A stretch of DNA of 64,000 nt from Candidatus Kouleothrix ribensis (GCA_016722075.1 JADKGW010000001.1:1860001-1924000); one strand, 5' to 3'. Shown: positions 7,906 through 17,639, counted from the first letter of the stretch. Made by a program: numbers and translations. Notes: generated by a model not told the origin, from the letters alone.

Positions 7906-8868
7906 ATGGAATACCGAAAACTGGGCCGCACCGGCCTGCGCGTCTCGGCGCTGTGCCTTGGCACCATGCAGTTCGGCTGGACGGCCGACGAGGGTGCGGC
8001 GTTCGAGGTGATGGACGCGTTTAGCGCGGCGGGCGGCAACTTCATCGACACCGCCGATGTCTATTCGAACTGGGCGCCCGACAATCCTGGCGGCGTGTCG
8101 GAAGCGATCATCGGGCGCTGGTTGCAAGCGCGCGGCAACCGCCGCGAGATCGTGCTGGCCACCAAGGCGCGCGGCCGCATGTGGCCGGGGCCGAACGGCG
8201 AGGGGCTCAGCCGCACGCACCTCATGCGCGCCTGCGACGATAGCCTGCGCCGGCTGCAGACCGACTACATCGATCTGTATCAGACGCACTGGTACGATGC
8301 CGATACGCCGATCGACGAGACGCTTGACGCGCTGAGCGACCTGGTGCGCGCCGGTAAGGTGCGCTACATTGGCTGCTCGAACATTCCAGCCTGGCGGCTG
8401 GCGCTTGCGCTTGGCGCCAGCGTACACGGCCGGCACGCGCGCTACGACTCGCTCCAGCCACACTACAATCTGGCCCACCGCGACGAATTCGAGCGCGAGC
8501 TTCAAGATCTGTGTACCGACCAGGGCCTGGGCGTGATCCCCTACAGCCCACTGGCCGGTGGGTTCCTCACCGGCAAATACCGGCGTGGCGCGGCCGTGCC
8601 GGCCAGCACACGCGCCAGCGGCATCGAAAAACGCTACCTCAACGAGCATGGCTGGGCGATTCTCGACGCGCTGAGCGCGGTGGCCGAGCAGCACACCGCG
8701 CCGCTGGCGCAGGTGGCATTGGCCTGGCTGCTGGCCCGCCCGGCGATTGTCGCGCCGATCGTTGGGGCGAATAACCCCGACCAGCTGGCGGCCAGCCTGG
8801 GCGCGCTCGATGTCGTGCTGACGCCAGCCCAGGTTGAACAGCTCGACGCCGCCAGCGCGTGGCAGTAG
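7906..8868 (+). CDS. Aldo/keto reductase
   Basis: A 320-residue NADP(H)-dependent (alpha/beta)8 aldo/keto reductase. MEYRKLGRTGLRVSALCLGT is the typical start, with GGAGG 5 bases upstream. The catalytic tetrad is visible: Asp and Tyr in NFIDTADVYSNW, Lys in IVLATKARG and His in YQTHWYD. GVIPYSPLAGGFLTGKY and VGANNPDQL are the usual C-terminal phosphate-binding region. It resembles the 'general stress protein 69/YajO' type group. An extended -10 (TGCTAGAAT) lies near 7790. It converges on the YjhG-like dehydratase 10 bases away; a shared role in sugar metabolism is possible but unproven. Confidence 0.9.
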   Translation: MEYRKLGRTGLRVSALCLGTMQFGWTADEGAAFEVMDAFSAAGGNFIDTADVYSNWAPDNPGGVSEAIIGRWLQARGNRREIVLATKARGRMWPGPNGEGLSRTHLMRACDDSLRRLQTDYIDLYQTHWYDADTPIDETLDALSDLVRAGKVRYIGCSNIPAWRLALALGASVHGRHARYDSLQPHYNLAHRDEFERELQDLCTDQGLGVIPYSPLAGGFLTGKYRRGAAVPASTRASGIEKRYLNEHGWAILDALSAVAEQHTAPLAQVALAWLLARPAIVAPIVGANNPDQLAASLGALDVVLTPAQVEQLDAASAWQ

Positions 8869-8878
8869 CGGCGCCAGG

Positions 8879-10828
8879 CTACAAACCGAGCGCCGCCACG
8901 ATCGCCTCAACATCGTAGACACAGCCGCCCCAGGTGCCGCCGCCGGCGCGCTGCAACGCCGCCCATAGCCGCGTGTCGGCCGGCAGCGCCGGGTGCGGCG
9001 CCAGGTCGTCGCGCGGTGGCCGGGCCGCCAGCACACGCGTGCCCTGCTCGGCGCCGTAGATCGCCTGGCCCTCGCCCACCAGGTCGATGCTGCCAACCAG
9101 GTTAACCCGGTCGATCACGATCTCGATCAGATCGCCCGTGCGCAGCTTGCCGATCGGGCCGCCCGCCAGCGCCTCGGGGCCAATATGCCCGATGCACGCG
9201 CCGGTACTCACGCCCGAGAAGCGCGCGTCGGTTATGAGCGCCACCTGTTTGCCCCAGCTCAGGTGTTTGAGCGCCGAAGTGACCTGGTAGATCTCTTCCA
9301 TGCCGGTGCCGAGCGGCCCGCCACAGATCAGCACGATCACGTCGCCCGGCTGCACGCGCTCGGGGCCGTGGCTCTTGATCGCGCGGATGGCGTCGCGCTC
9401 GCGGGTGAATACGCGCGCCGGCCCACGCATGCGGTATACGCCATCGGCGCCGACCACGCGCGGGTCGATGGCGGTGCTTTTGATCACCGCGCCCTCGGGG
9501 GCAAGGTTGCCGCGCGGAAATGTGATTGTGCTGGTTAGGCCGCGCGCCTGCGCCCGAGCAGGCGCCATAATCACGTCGTCGGGGTCGATCCGATCACGCT
9601 GCGCCAGCAGGTCGCGCAGGCGCGCACGCCGCTCCGAGCGCACCCACCAGTCGAGCACGGCGCCTAGTGGTGCGCCGCTCACGCTCAGCGCGTCTTCGCG
9701 CAGCAGGCCGAGCGTGCGCAGGTGCAGCATCACTTCGGGCACGCCGCCAGCCAGAAATACCCGCACTGTCGGGTGATTGCCTGGGCCGTTAGGCAGCACA
9801 TCGACCAGGCGCGGCACACGTTGATTGATCGCCTGCCAATCGTCGATGGTTGGGCGCGGCAGCCCGGCGCTGTGGGCAATCGCCGGGATGTGCAGCAGCA
9901 GGTTGGTCGAGCCGCCGAAGGCCGCATGCAGCGCCATGGCGTTATGGAGTGCTGCCGGCGTGAGGATATGCCGGGTAGCCAGGCCGCGCGCGTGCAGCTG
10001 TAGCAGTGCGCGGGCCGAGGCGCGCGCCAGTTCGTGCCAGATCGGCTGGCCCGAGGGCGCCAATGCGCTATGTGGCAGCGCCAGGCCCAGGCCCTCGGCC
10101 ACCACCTGCGCAGTCGCCGCCGTGCCCAGAAACTGGCAGCCGCCGCCAGGCGAGGCGCAGGCCCGGCAGCCCAGCTCGGCGGCTGCCTGGAGCGAGATCT
10201 CGCCGTGTGCGAAGCGCGCGCCGATCGTCTGAATGGTGCCGGCATCTTCGCCCTCGGCCGGCGGCAGGGTCACCCCGCCCGGCACCAGGATCGTCGGCAG
10301 GTCGGGGGTGCCGGCCAGCGCCATCAGCATCGCCGGCAAGCCCTTATCGCAGGTCGCCACGCCAATCACGCCCTGGCGGGTCGGCAGCGAGCGGATGAGC
10401 CGGCGAAAGACGATCGCGGCGTCGTTGCGATAGGGCAAGCTATCGAGCATGCCCTCGGTACCTTGCGTACGCCCATCGCACGGGTCGGTCACATAGCCGG
10501 CGAACGGCAGCGCACCCTGGGCGCGCAGCTCTTCGGCGGCGGCCTGCATCAGCAGGCCAACCTCCCAGTGTCCGGTATGGTAGCCCAGCGCCACCGGCGT
10601 GCCATCGGGGGCGCGAATGCCGCCCTGCGTGCTGAGCAGCAGCACCTGCGGCCGATTCAGCTCGGCCGGGTTCCAGCCCATCCCGACGTTCTGGCTCCAG
10701 CCAAACAGATCGCCGCTGGGCGCGTTCAGCAGCTGCGCTTCGGTAAACGGCAGGGTGCCCTGCGGGCCTGCCGCGCTACTCGCCGGCGCGGCGTCATCGT
10801 GGTACAAATCGTCGAGGTTGATAGCCAT
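8879..10828 (-). CDS. yjhG: YjhG/YagF-type sugar-acid dehydratase
   Basis: A 649-residue IlvD/Edd-family dehydratase. It follows the YjhG/YagF (D-xylonate dehydratase) subgroup closely: PSGDLFGWSQNVGMGWNP, VTDPCDGRTQGTEGMLDSLP, YRNDAAIVFRRLIRSLPTR, CASPGGGCQFLGTA, HAAFGGSTNLLLHIPAIAH, GLTSTITFPRGNLAPEG and DARFSGVSTGACIGHIGPEA. Conserved cysteines in DPCDG, ATCDKG and GGGCQFLG are candidate Fe-S ligands. The start MAINLDDLYHDD has GGAGG upstream. It would dehydrate an aldonic acid to a 2-keto-3-deoxy acid; xylonate is likely but other aldonates are possible. An aldehyde dehydrogenase at 59.7 kb could serve a Weimberg-type route, but it is far away. Confidence 0.9.
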   Translation of the reverse strand: MAINLDDLYHDDAAPASSAAGPQGTLPFTEAQLLNAPSGDLFGWSQNVGMGWNPAELNRPQVLLLSTQGGIRAPDGTPVALGYHTGHWEVGLLMQAAAEELRAQGALPFAGYVTDPCDGRTQGTEGMLDSLPYRNDAAIVFRRLIRSLPTRQGVIGVATCDKGLPAMLMALAGTPDLPTILVPGGVTLPPAEGEDAGTIQTIGARFAHGEISLQAAAELGCRACASPGGGCQFLGTAATAQVVAEGLGLALPHSALAPSGQPIWHELARASARALLQLHARGLATRHILTPAALHNAMALHAAFGGSTNLLLHIPAIAHSAGLPRPTIDDWQAINQRVPRLVDVLPNGPGNHPTVRVFLAGGVPEVMLHLRTLGLLREDALSVSGAPLGAVLDWWVRSERRARLRDLLAQRDRIDPDDVIMAPARAQARGLTSTITFPRGNLAPEGAVIKSTAIDPRVVGADGVYRMRGPARVFTRERDAIRAIKSHGPERVQPGDVIVLICGGPLGTGMEEIYQVTSALKHLSWGKQVALITDARFSGVSTGACIGHIGPEALAGGPIGKLRTGDLIEIVIDRVNLVGSIDLVGEGQAIYGAEQGTRVLAARPPRDDLAPHPALPADTRLWAALQRAGGGTWGGCVYDVEAIVAALGL

Positions 10829-11467
10829 GCTTCCTCCGAACTGGTACAGGTCGACCACAATCTCCTTCGGGGTGTCCAGCAGTATGCAGCGATAATGCAC
10901 CCTGTAACCTGCACCCTGTAACCTGTAACCTGCACCGCGCAATCAGAATGGTTCTGCGCAAAACGAGTGACCCACGCGCTCGCCAGGCGTTCGTTGCCGG
11001 GTGCCGTCAGCAGTCGGCCGTGCTGCCGAGGCGCCGCCCCAGGCCCTGGGCCACACGGCGTAGGTATTGCAGCGGCTGCAAAACCAGTATATAGTACGTG
11101 GTATCGTCCTACATACGACCGTGCTCCGGCTGGTTATGCCGCCGCTCAGTATGCGGTGCTGGGTGATATGACGAATTGCGTAGAAAAAGAATGTGTTTGA
11201 CGCTAGATCATTGTACGATTTCTTAGATAATTCGGAAGGATTACAGTAAGCGCGCCAGTGCCGGTATGATGCGTGCTACTGTGAGTTTCCGTTTCGAGGG
11301 CGATCAGAATCGGTAGCGTAGCCAAGGTTGGGCTGCAGGCCCAACCCCCGACGCCCATACCGGCCCACAGGCGTACGCGCATCAACAGCCGGAACATACC
11401 CACTGCTCTGCCGAAGGCTAACCAACTACATCCATCCTAATACTGTCAGCCGAAGGTGGTATGAGCC
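10829..11467. other. 639-base intergenic region with short repeats
   Basis: At 10898-10937 the hexameric phrase CCTGTAAC / CCTGCAC repeats four to five times in tandem. At 11405-11420 the phrase CTCTGCCGAAGGC appears, also found at 5374-5386. I see no convincing gene; open frames here lack start signals. Immediately before the kinase start, AAGGTGG serves as ribosome-binding site. Confidence 0.5.
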
Positions 11468-14425
11468 ATGAGCGATTACGAATATTTGCTTGGCGCCCCG
11501 GCGCTGACCAACGCGATCCCGCGCACCGACACGCTTATGCGCACAAGTGACTCGATTCTGGATCGGCTGGTTGGCTTAGCAGCTGCAACATTGCACGTGC
11601 CAGTCGCGCTGCTCTCGCTGAGCTTTCCTGATCACGAATTAGTGCTGAGTGGGGTTGGCCTGCCCGACCCATGGCTCGGCGCGGCGCTGCCGCTGGCACG
11701 GGCGTTGGGCTGGCCGGCTTGCGCTGCCAACGAGCCAGTCATCGCCGACGATGTGCATACGCATCCGCTGCTCAGCACCCACCCGGCCTTGCGCGACCTG
11801 GGCCTACGCACCTACGCCAGCATTCCGCTGCGCGACGCGTCTGGGCAGCCGATCGGCTGCCTCAGCATCGGCGACTACCTGCCGCGGGCATGGCGGCCCG
11901 ACGAGATCGCGCGCCTGCACGATATGGGCGCATTGGCAGCCGATACGCTCGAGCTGCGGCGCTGGCGCGATCACGCCAGCCAGCTCGAACGCGCGCTGCG
12001 CGAGAGCGAAGAGCGCGCGCAGGTGGTGGCCGAGACGATCGACGACGTGATCGTGACGATCGACACAACCGGCCGGATCATCTTCATCAACTCGGCCGTC
12101 GAGCGCCTGTTTGGCTACGCGCCCGAGCATGTGTTGGGCCAATCGATCGAGATGCTGATGCCCGCCGCGCTGCGCGACGCCCACAAACGCGGCCTGCGCC
12201 GCTATATCGCCAGCCGGCGCCGGTCGATGGCCTGGCACACTACCGACCTGGTCGGGCTGCATTGCGACGGCCACGAAGTGATCCTCGAGACATCGTTCCG
12301 CGAGAATATCGTCGAAGGCACGCCGTTCTTCACCGGCGTGCTGCACGATATTACCGAGCGCAAACGCTCGGAGGCCGCGCTGATCGAGAGCCAGGCGCGC
12401 CTGCAGCTGCTCAACAGCATCGCGATCGGCATGTCGTCGAGCCTTACGGTGAAGCAGGTGATCGAGCGCGCCGCCCAGCGGGTGCGCGAATACTTCAGCG
12501 ATTGCCGCGTATCGTTCGTGGCGGTTGATACGCGCGGCCGCATGACGCCGCTGTACACAATCGACCCATACCTGCGCCCACAGCTAGCCACACGCTCGCT
12601 GAACCTGGCGCAGCTGCCGGGCTACCTGAGCGCGATCCGGCGCCAGGAGCCGCTGATCGTACCCGATCTGGCCAGCGACCCCATGTTCGCCGCCATGGCG
12701 GTGCAGCTGGCCGGGCTACAGATCGGCGCGCTCGTAAGCCTGCCGCTGCCGCTCACCACAGCGGCAGCAAGCGGCCGGCTGAGCCTGCTCGTGCTCGACC
12801 GGCCGCAGGCGTATGCCTGGACGACACACGAGATCACCACGCTGCGCGAGGTGGCCAAGTATACTGCCGTGACGATCAACGACGCCTACTCGCGCCAGGA
12901 GCGCCGGCGCGCCGAGGCCGCGCTGTTGCGCAGCGAGGCCACCACGCGCGCGCTGCTCGACGCCATCCCCGACCTGATGTTCCGAGTCAACCGCCAGATG
13001 ATCTTCATCGATTTCAAGGCCTCGAAAGGCACGCCGCTGTTCCTGCCGCCGGGCCAGTTTTTGCAGCGACGCATCGACGAAGTTATGCCCTCGAATGTCA
13101 GCCAGCCGGCCTGCCGCTCGATCGAGCGCGCCTTCCAGACGGGCGAGACGCAGTTCTTCGAATATCAGCTGGCGCTCCAATCTGGCCTGGTCGGCGAGTT
13201 TGAGGCGCGCGTGCTGCCCAGCAGCGAGAACGAGGTGCTGCTGATCGTGCGCGATATCACCGAGCGCAAGCACCTCGAGTCGCAGCTGCTCCAGATCCAG
13301 AAGATCGAGAGCGTCGGCCAGCTCGCAGGCGGGATCGCGCACGATTTCAACAACCTGCTGACCGCGATCATCGGCTATGCCGACCTGGCGATGATGACCA
13401 TGACGCCCGATCTGCCCGCGCTTGGCGATGTCGAGGAGATCCACCGCGCGGCCGAGCGTGCCGCCGGCCTGACGCGCCAGCTGCTCTCGTTCGCGCGCTG
13501 GCAGGTGATGGAGCTGCGCCTGGTTCGGCTCAACGACCTGATCTTCGATCTGTACAAGCTGCTGCGGCGGCTGATCGGCGAAGATATCGAGCTGATCATC
13601 CTGCCATCGTACAATGAAGCCTGGGTCAAAGTCGACCCTGGCCAGATCGAGCAGGTGCTGGTGAACCTGGCGATCAATGCGCGCGATGCCATGCCCGAGG
13701 GCGGCAAGCTGACGATCGAGATCACGCATTGCTCCTTCGATGCCGAGCTGGCCCGCCGGTATGTGGGCGCTTCCGCCGGCGATTATATCGTGCTAACCGT
13801 GAGCGATAGCGGCGTCGGCATGAATGATCATGTCAAGGCACACCTGTTCGAGCCGTTCTTCACAACGAAGGAGAAGGGCCGCGGTACCGGCCTGGGCCTG
13901 GCCACCTGCTATGGGATCATCAAGCAGCATAGCGGCCTGATCGATGTCGCCAGCATCGTCGGCGCTGGCACCACGATCTCGATCTTCTTGCCCCAGGCCC
14001 GCATCGACGGCGCCATGGTGCGCAGCATCATCGACGAGACGCGCGGCCTGCCGCGTGGCAGCGAGACGATCTTGCTGGTTGAGGATGAGCCGGCCGTGCG
14101 CGTGCTGGCGGCGCGCGTGCTGCGCGCGCAGGGCTACATCGTGCTCGAGGCCGAAAATGGCGACGAGGCGCTCTCGATCGCGCAGCAGCGCGGCCGGGCG
14201 ATAATGCACCTGCTGCTGACCGACGTGGTGATGCCGCGCATGAGCGGCAAGATGCTGGCCGAGCGCATGACCGCGCTGCTGCCCGATCTGAAGGTGCTGT
14301 TTACGTCGGGCTATGCCAACGATACGATTATTTCGCAAGGCTCACAGCCCGGCATCGCATTTTTACAGAAACCGTTTACACCAGCCACGCTGGCGCGCAA
14401 GGTGCGCGACGTACTCGATCACTAA
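11468..14425 (+). CDS. Soluble hybrid sensor histidine kinase (GAF-PAS-GAF-PAS-HK-REC)
   Basis: A 985-residue cytoplasmic hybrid kinase without membrane segments. In order: GAF (about 25-165), PAS (about 180-300, TGRIIFINSAVERLFGYAPE, ending HDITERKRSE), second GAF (about 310-475), second PAS-like region (about 490-600, ending VRDITERKHLE), HisKA with phosphoacceptor His625 in GGIAHDFNNLLTAIIGYADL, HATPase (NLAINARDAMPEGGKL; GVGMND; GRGTGLGLATCYGIIKQHSG) and a C-terminal receiver (LLVEDEPAVRV; LLTDVVMPRMSG; LQKPFTP). It probably autophosphorylates and passes phosphate to its own receiver or a phosphotransfer protein. No DNA-binding regulator is adjacent. Its stop overlaps the stop of the converging epimerase by 4 bases. 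Confidence 0.93.
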   Translation: MSDYEYLLGAPALTNAIPRTDTLMRTSDSILDRLVGLAAATLHVPVALLSLSFPDHELVLSGVGLPDPWLGAALPLARALGWPACAANEPVIADDVHTHPLLSTHPALRDLGLRTYASIPLRDASGQPIGCLSIGDYLPRAWRPDEIARLHDMGALAADTLELRRWRDHASQLERALRESEERAQVVAETIDDVIVTIDTTGRIIFINSAVERLFGYAPEHVLGQSIEMLMPAALRDAHKRGLRRYIASRRRSMAWHTTDLVGLHCDGHEVILETSFRENIVEGTPFFTGVLHDITERKRSEAALIESQARLQLLNSIAIGMSSSLTVKQVIERAAQRVREYFSDCRVSFVAVDTRGRMTPLYTIDPYLRPQLATRSLNLAQLPGYLSAIRRQEPLIVPDLASDPMFAAMAVQLAGLQIGALVSLPLPLTTAAASGRLSLLVLDRPQAYAWTTHEITTLREVAKYTAVTINDAYSRQERRRAEAALLRSEATTRALLDAIPDLMFRVNRQMIFIDFKASKGTPLFLPPGQFLQRRIDEVMPSNVSQPACRSIERAFQTGETQFFEYQLALQSGLVGEFEARVLPSSENEVLLIVRDITERKHLESQLLQIQKIESVGQLAGGIAHDFNNLLTAIIGYADLAMMTMTPDLPALGDVEEIHRAAERAAGLTRQLLSFARWQVMELRLVRLNDLIFDLYKLLRRLIGEDIELIILPSYNEAWVKVDPGQIEQVLVNLAINARDAMPEGGKLTIEITHCSFDAELARRYVGASAGDYIVLTVSDSGVGMNDHVKAHLFEPFFTTKEKGRGTGLGLATCYGIIKQHSGLIDVASIVGAGTTISIFLPQARIDGAMVRSIIDETRGLPRGSETILLVEDEPAVRVLAARVLRAQGYIVLEAENGDEALSIAQQRGRAIMHLLLTDVVMPRMSGKMLAERMTALLPDLKVLFTSGYANDTIISQGSQPGIAFLQKPFTPATLARKVRDVLDH

Positions 14426-15579
14426 CTGGCCTCGATCGCCTGAATGCTGAACAGCAGCGCGCGCGGCACATGGAAGAAGCCCTTGTAGTTGCCGCCCTTG
14501 CTGGTGAGCGCCAGCTCGCCGCGCCGGTCGCAGTAGCCAAACCACTCGCCGTGCTGCTGGTCGACGAAATGCGCGTAGGTGTAGCGATCGACCTGCTCGA
14601 GCCAGCCGAGCCAGCGCGCATCGCCGGTGAGCGTATGCGCCAGCACCAGCGCGTAGATCGCCTCGGCATGCGGCCACCACAGCTTCATCGTCGCCTCGAG
14701 CTGCAGCGTCGGCCGGCCATCCAGATCCATGAAGTAGTACAGCCCACCACACTGGCTGTCCCAGCCGCGCTCGAGCGAGCCTTCAATCGCGTCGAGCGCC
14801 TGCTGCTGGCGGGCCGCATCGGGGAAGCTGCGCAGCAGGTGCAGCAGAATCCAGGCGGTTTCGATCGAGTGGCCGGGGCTGAACAGCCGGCCCTCGGGCC
14901 AGTCGCCCAGGTCGCGCCCGTCGAGCGCGATGGTTTCGCGAAAGATGCGCCGCTGCGGATCGTAGTGGCGCAGCGCCCCGGCGATCGTGTCGCGCATAGC
15001 CTGGCGGTAGCGCTCGTCGTCGAACACCTCGGCCAGCTCGGCTGCGAGAATGCCTAGCACCAGCTGGTTGGCCAGGCTGCTGGTAGGCACCTGCCCGGCA
15101 TGCGCCGGCCGGTCGAGCAGCGCCGGGTCGGCGATCCATGCGACGATCTGCCAGAATAGCGCGGCCGCCTCATCCAGGCAGGCCTGGTCGCCGCTGGCTT
15201 TAGCATACTCGAGCAGGCCCATCTGGTAGAACACGGCGGCGTAGGGCTTGCGCTGAAAGAAGAACGGCGCGCCCGCGCGCGTCAGGCTGAAGTACACCCG
15301 GCCCTGCGGGTCGCGCGCATGCCGGCGCAGGAACTCGATGCCCAGCCGGGCCGCGTCGAGGAACTCGGGCCGGCGCTCGAACTGGTTGTATAGCCGCGCA
15401 AACATCCAGACCGCGCGACCCTGCAGCCAGACATACTTCTTGGTGTCGTAGATGCTGCCGTCGCGGTCGAGGCAGGTGAAGTAGCCGCCATGCTCGCGGT
15501 CGAGCGAGTGCTTCAGCCAGAACGGAATCACCGATTCGGTCAAGTCGCGCCGGTAGCGCGCGGCGTAGGCTTGCAGCAT
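14422..15579 (-). CDS. AGE-family sugar epimerase/isomerase
   Basis: A 385-residue (alpha/alpha)6-barrel protein of the N-acylglucosamine 2-epimerase family. GGYFTCLDRDGSIYDTKKYV, WLQGRAVWMFARLYN, the catalytic-type histidines in PGHSIETAWILL and WWPHAEAIYAL, and WFGYCDRRGE are family signatures. Members interconvert GlcNAc/ManNAc, mannose/fructose/glucose or cellobiose; the substrate cannot be fixed from sequence. AAGGAA precedes the ATG. The nucleotidyltransferase fusion gene ends 60 bases upstream on the same strand, with a TTGCAGGTTGGTAGG-type short repeat between them. Confidence 0.88.
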   Translation of the reverse strand: MLQAYAARYRRDLTESVIPFWLKHSLDREHGGYFTCLDRDGSIYDTKKYVWLQGRAVWMFARLYNQFERRPEFLDAARLGIEFLRRHARDPQGRVYFSLTRAGAPFFFQRKPYAAVFYQMGLLEYAKASGDQACLDEAAALFWQIVAWIADPALLDRPAHAGQVPTSSLANQLVLGILAAELAEVFDDERYRQAMRDTIAGALRHYDPQRRIFRETIALDGRDLGDWPEGRLFSPGHSIETAWILLHLLRSFPDAARQQQALDAIEGSLERGWDSQCGGLYYFMDLDGRPTLQLEATMKLWWPHAEAIYALVLAHTLTGDARWLGWLEQVDRYTYAHFVDQQHGEWFGYCDRRGELALTSKGGNYKGFFHVPRALLFSIQAIEAS

Positions 15580-15592
15580 GGTGTTTCCTTAT

Positions 15593-15617
15593 TGCAGGTT
15601 GGTAGGTTGGCAGGTTA
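15593..15617. repeat. Short AGGTTGG-type repeat
   Basis: TTGCAGGTTGGTAGGTTGGC followed by AGGTT: three AGGTT(G) steps, the same phrase family seen inverted at 10898-10937. Confidence 0.45.
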
Positions 15618-15639
15618 GGCCCTGTGAGCGTGCAGGCTT

Positions 15640-16791
15640 CTACGCGCCCTGTACCAGCTGGGCGCGGATGGCGGTGGACGACAGGTCGACGCGGAAGTTC
15701 GCCTCGGGCAGCTCGATAAACAGATCGTGGATCACCGCCGGAATGGCCAGGTCGCGCAGCGTGCAGAACCGGCCGTCGTCGAGCCGGCCGGCCACCAGGA
15801 AGCGGCAGCCGCATGCGCGAACGTGCGCCAGCGCTGCGTCGCGCTGGGCCGTGCCGTCGCCATAGAAGCGCAGCTCGACCAGCCGCTCGGCGGTGTCGTA
15901 GCCGATAATGAACACGCAGCCGGGGTACAAGTCGGCCTTGTGTACGAACAGCCGCTCGCGCGAGAGCACCACCGGGTAGCGTGCGCGGAACTGCGCCAGC
16001 CGGCGTTCGATCTCGGCGTAGCTCAGTGGATCCTTGTCGACGATCTGCACCGGGATCTCGAAAGTCACCGGCATGCCCAGCAGTGCGCCGGCGGCCTGGG
16101 CCAGCTGCTCGTGGCCGGCGTGCAGCGGGTTGAACGAGCCCGACAGAATCGCACCGTGGACGGGCGCATCGGCCGACATGGCGCCATCGGGCGCGACGCT
16201 GACGGTGTGCGCGGTGCCGGCGAGCAGGCGCGCGATCGGGTCGTCGAGCGGCGCGCGGGCGCTGAGCAGCTGCTCGCCGGGCTGTAGCCCCAGCGCGAGC
16301 TGCTGCGCCACGCCGCAGGCCTGTGCGATGGCGTGAAGCAGCAGGCGGCTAACCAGCTGTTCCTCGCCCAGGCGGTCGCGCGCACCCTGATTCATCACCA
16401 GCGTATAGCTGCTGACACCATGCTGGTCGCGCACTGCGATCGAGGCGCGATCCTGGCCACGGCGCACGCGGTCGGTCACCAGCGCCGCCGTGCAGCCGAC
16501 GCCAAGGCAGGCCACGCCGGGCGCGGCCAAGCGGCGCGCGCGGCGGTAGGCTGCGCAGGCCATGGCCTGCGCCGTCTCGGCCGAGACGAACTGGGCCGGC
16601 GCGGTGCCTAGCAGGTCGGCCATCGACGCGGGCGTGTAGCGATCGGTCGCCTCGAGGATCGTGCGCGACGAGCCTGGCACGGCGTGCAGCCAGAACAGCG
16701 CCATACTGGCGGCGCCGGCAAACTCGAGCACCAGCATATGCGCCGAGGCGTGGATCGCGGCGATCAGTGTTTCGATATCCGGCTCAAGCAT
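15640..16791 (-). CDS. CinA-like domain fused to nucleotidyltransferase
   Basis: A 383-residue two-domain protein. Residues about 5-165 resemble the CinA C-terminal (PncC, nicotinamide-nucleotide amidase) fold: HAVPGSSRTILEATDRYTPA, QFVSAETAQAMACAAYRRAR and VACLGVGCTAALVTDRVRRG. The PncC 'ESCTGG' box is instead EFAGAA, so the usual catalytic serine is missing. Residues about 215-380 are a cytidylyltransferase/NadD-type domain with GSFNPLHAGHEQLAQ (HxGH) and DLSSTAIRAQL (ISSTxxR type), so this half looks catalytically complete. An NAD-salvage role is inferred. No Shine-Dalgarno sequence; TACGAT (16803-16798) lies 6 bases from the ATG, so the mRNA may be leaderless. Confidence 0.8.
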   Translation of the reverse strand: MLEPDIETLIAAIHASAHMLVLEFAGAASMALFWLHAVPGSSRTILEATDRYTPASMADLLGTAPAQFVSAETAQAMACAAYRRARRLAAPGVACLGVGCTAALVTDRVRRGQDRASIAVRDQHGVSSYTLVMNQGARDRLGEEQLVSRLLLHAIAQACGVAQQLALGLQPGEQLLSARAPLDDPIARLLAGTAHTVSVAPDGAMSADAPVHGAILSGSFNPLHAGHEQLAQAAGALLGMPVTFEIPVQIVDKDPLSYAEIERRLAQFRARYPVVLSRERLFVHKADLYPGCVFIIGYDTAERLVELRFYGDGTAQRDAALAHVRACGCRFLVAGRLDDGRFCTLRDLAIPAVIHDLFIELPEANFRVDLSSTAIRAQLVQGA

Positions 16792-16877
16792 GGCCGTATC
16801 GTACCATAAAAGCGGCAGTTATGCGTTACGCGATCCGGTAGCGCGTGTGCCGCCGTTTTCAGCTACGCACGCGAATG

Positions 16878-17118
16878 GGACGCGGACGAACGCGGACGAG
16901 CGCGGATGTGAGATGGGACGCGGACGAGCGCGGACGAACGCGGATGGGAGATGGGACGCGGACGAGCGCGGACGAACGCGGATGGGAGATGGGACGCGGA
17001 CGCACGCGGACGCACGCGGACGGAGGATCGCCGGATTGGTGCGACCGGTACGCACGCGAGTGGGACGCGGACGAACGCGGACGAACGCAGATGGAGGATC
17101 GCCGGATTGGTGCGACCG
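16878..17118. repeat. 38-bp GGACGCGGACGAACGCGG-type tandem repeats
   Basis: Three 38-bp units (GGGACGCGGACGAGCGCGGA then CGAACGCGGATGGGAGAT) are followed by two longer units ending GGAGGATCGCCGGATTGGTG. Inside each unit a shorter phrase ACGCGGACGA repeats. Related units occur at 28724-28850 and 29116-29165. The arrays leave several reading frames open, giving Arg/Asp/Gly-rich open frames that are unlikely to be genes. Confidence 0.8.
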
Positions 17119-17213
17119 CGCCACGCACCGCGCGCGCCGCGCGCGCATGATCATGGGAAGCGATCTGGCCGCGCCGCGCCCCCAAACGCGCAGCCTGCCG
17201 GGCGCGGGCCATG

Positions 17214-17444
17214 CCCTACGAAGCGATTCGACCGCCTTACGAAGAGATTCGACCGCCTTACGAAGAGATTCGACGGCCTTACGAAGAGATTCGACGACCC
17301 TACGAAGAGATTCGACGGCCTTACGAAGAGATTCGACGACCTTACGAAGAGATTCGACGGCCTTACGAAGAGATTCGACAGCCTTACGAAGAGATTCGAC
17401 GGCCTTACGAAGAGATTCGACGGCCTTACGAAGAGATTCGACGT
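17214..17444. repeat. Eleven 21-bp tandem repeats
   Basis: Eleven uninterrupted copies of CCTTACGAAGAGATTCGACG plus one variable base (G, A or T). The period of seven codons leaves five of six frames open. On the minus strand it encodes VESLRKA heptads with Val/Leu at a/d positions, a perfect coiled-coil pattern, in frame with the truncated transposase that starts at 18117. Other frames read PYEEIRR, TKRFDGL and RRDSTAL. Confidence 0.85.
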
Positions 17445-17639
17445 GATGTGATCGTGGCTGCTGGCCCACATCTACGCGATGGCGACGCGCACTGCGCACG
17501 GACGCAGGCGCTGCGAGCTGCCGCCGCGCTGAATACTCGGGCGGCCTGCGCCACCAGCCTGATTGCGGGAACAATCGGGCCAGGTGCAGCGTCGGCGGCG
17601 ATCGGAATGGCGCAGGGATGGTTTTGCCCACCATTTCGA

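Noticed and set aside
10967..11200. 77-codon frame upstream of the hybrid kinase
   Set aside because: No ribosome-binding site, no recognisable composition and overlaps repeat-like DNA.
12716..13729. Long minus-strand frame opposite the hybrid kinase
   Set aside because: Shadow of the kinase in GC-rich DNA; no start signals or family motifs.
16878..17444. CRISPR array
   Set aside because: The repeats are directly tandem without unique spacers, and there are no cas genes.
16661..17446. Arg/Asp/Thr-rich 261-codon frame across the tandem repeats
   Set aside because: Open only because the 38-bp and 21-bp repeats lack stops; no ribosome-binding site and it starts inside another gene.
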